Positions 50,070 through 50,909 of a DNA stretch of 50,909 nucleotides are shown here, piece by piece. The translations under genes and the position numbers were made by a program. This DNA is from an uncultured Lachnospiraceae bacterium (GTDB taxonomy: Bacteria > Bacillota > Clostridia > Lachnospirales > Lachnospiraceae), in contig CANRLR010000019.1 of the NCBI GenBank assembly GCA_947631505.1, positions 1-50,909 of the forward strand, given 5' to 3'. Below the pieces are notes generated by a model that had not been told where the DNA came from, made no database searches, and worked only from the letters and a program-made list of their open reading frames with translations. How positions within the stretch are numbered: the stretch's first letter is position 1; each line of letters begins with the position of its first letter.

Positions 50070-50877
50070 TTGTTGCTTGGAAATATATCATATAGGGACA
50101 TACTGAGCCGGCTGGACTGCTCTTGTCTGGAGTATGTTCTGCTTGCCGGGGAAGTAATTCCGAACAAGCATTTGAATTATTGGTGGAGGTATCTGCCGGA
50201 CGCTGTTTATGCCAATTTGTATGGTTCCACTGAAATTACGGTGGACTGTACATGTTACATCGTTGACCGGCAGTTTGAGGATGATAAACCACTGCCGATT
50301 GGAAAACCGTGCATCAATTCGGACGTTTTCGTTTTGGATGAGAATGACTGTCTGGTTTCCGCGCCGAGCCAGACGGGGGGGATTGTGTGTGCGCGGAAGC
50401 TCTCTTGCTATGGGGTATTGGAATGACTTTTAAAAGACATCGTAGGTCTTTGTACAGAATCTAATGAACCAGCATTACCTGGAAAAAATATACCGTACCG
50501 GGGATTTGGTATATTACAATGAACGTGGTGAACTGGTTTTCATAGAACGGAAAGATTTCCAGATCAAGCATTCCGGGTACCGGATTGAACTGGGGGAGAT
50601 TGAATCGGCAGCCATGGGCAGGGAGGGAGTTTCTGTTGTCTGTGCCGCCTACCACAACGGAAAAAAACAGATTGTCCTCTTCTACCAGGGTGATATCCGT
50701 GAGGAAGAACTGAGGGACTATCTACTGACAATCATTCCGAAATACATGGTTCCGACGATATATATCCCGCTGAAACGCTTCCCTTATAACGATAATGGAA
50801 AGATTAATCGGAAGCAGCTGACGGAACAGTATTTAATAGGTAATTGCGAAACTCGCTCAGCTCGTTCGCAATCTTGA
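50070..50877 (+). pseudogene. Broken second adenylation-domain gene (3' part)
   Basis: The frame carries AGEVIPNKHLNYWWRYLP, YGSTEITVDCTCYIVDRQFE and GKPCINSDVFVLDEND. Near a run of seven Gs (50377-50383) the homology shifts frame to GGLCVRGSSLAMGYWNDF, then meets in-frame TAA and TAG before resuming as KIYRTGDLVYYNERGELVF and GKINRKQL. The N-terminal half (A1-A4) is missing. It is clearly related to the intact enzyme at 45323. The 49946-50069 stretch before it holds nothing else I recognise. Confidence 0.85.
50843..50872 (+). other. Inverted repeat at the end of the broken adenylation gene
   Basis: ATTGCGAA (50843-50850) pairs with TTCGCAAT (50865-50872), with CTCGCTCAGCTCG-type pairing possible inside. 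It overlaps the end of the pseudogene frame and could be a terminator or repeat end; no T-run follows. Confidence 0.35.
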
Positions 50878-50909
50878 ATGAAAACAAAGAAGCATTCGCG
50901 ACAAGCACG

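Noticed and set aside
1-50909. CRISPR arrays, rRNA or tRNA genes
   Set aside because: No regularly spaced repeats, rRNA-like blocks or cloverleaf-type sequences with a T-loop GTTCRA motif were noticed on either strand by eye.

Overview
The window looks like a chromosome segment of a motile, Gram-positive anaerobe of the Lachnospiraceae (Roseburia/Eubacterium/Butyrivibrio-like). The evidence is low-GC coding sequence, strong AGGAGG-type ribosome sites, the Clostridia-type order ireB-ruvX-DUF1292-rnj, and two flagellins with sigma-28-type signals. Family calls come from motif recognition in translated sequence; no database was searched.

Layout. (1) 1-19.2 kb is mostly housekeeping: a CbiE/CbiT-like methyltransferase, a secreted CAP protein, ThiT, an aldo/keto reductase, an orphan FliD-like protein, rsmE, cysteine desulfurase, thiI, an HPr-like protein, mtaB, ireB, ruvX, DUF1292, RNase J, a short MltG-like protein, an O-methyltransferase, a U32 hydroxylation protein, birA, hflX, an M18 aminopeptidase and a DUF2383-like protein. 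(2) 19.2-30.9 kb is a near mirror-symmetric flagellin locus. Two divergent flagellin genes, each followed by a terminator and a ~780-aa LicD-family transferase gene, flank a 2.28 kb segment. That segment is bounded by 28-bp inverted repeats (22737-22764 and 24988-25015) and carries an ATPase gene, a compact FimB-like tyrosine recombinase gene and one outward-facing sigma-28-type promoter. I read it as a promoter-inversion switch choosing between two flagellins. As assembled, the right flagellin (25177) is predicted ON and the left one (22581) OFF. Both flagellin leaders share a covarying RNA structure and a CsrA-like hairpin. (3) 30.9-36.9 kb holds a propeller-like protein and a 2-aminoethylphosphonate (AEP) pathway: PEP mutase, phosphonopyruvate decarboxylase, AEP transaminase and a LicC/PntC-like nucleotidyltransferase. 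The likely product, CMP-AEP, is a plausible donor for the LicD-family enzymes next door. (4) 36.9-40.0 kb is scarred: a HipA-like pair, a shrunken second licC copy, a GNAT-like enzyme and a frameshifted integrase. (5) 40.1-49.9 kb is a same-strand accessory cluster: two SDRs, three acyl carrier proteins, two KAS III enzymes, a GNAT-like protein, an adenylation enzyme, an acetaldehyde dehydrogenase/4-hydroxy-2-oxovalerate aldolase pair and an aminotransferase. It plausibly makes an unusual (amino)acyl group. A broken second adenylation gene closes the window.

Working model (inference): a phase-variable flagellum whose alternative flagellins come with their own LicD-type transferases and may carry phosphonate and (amino)acyl decorations made by the adjacent clusters. 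No sugar-synthesis gene or recognised glycosyltransferase family (apart from the TagF-like LicD C-termini) lies in the window, so the acceptor is unknown.
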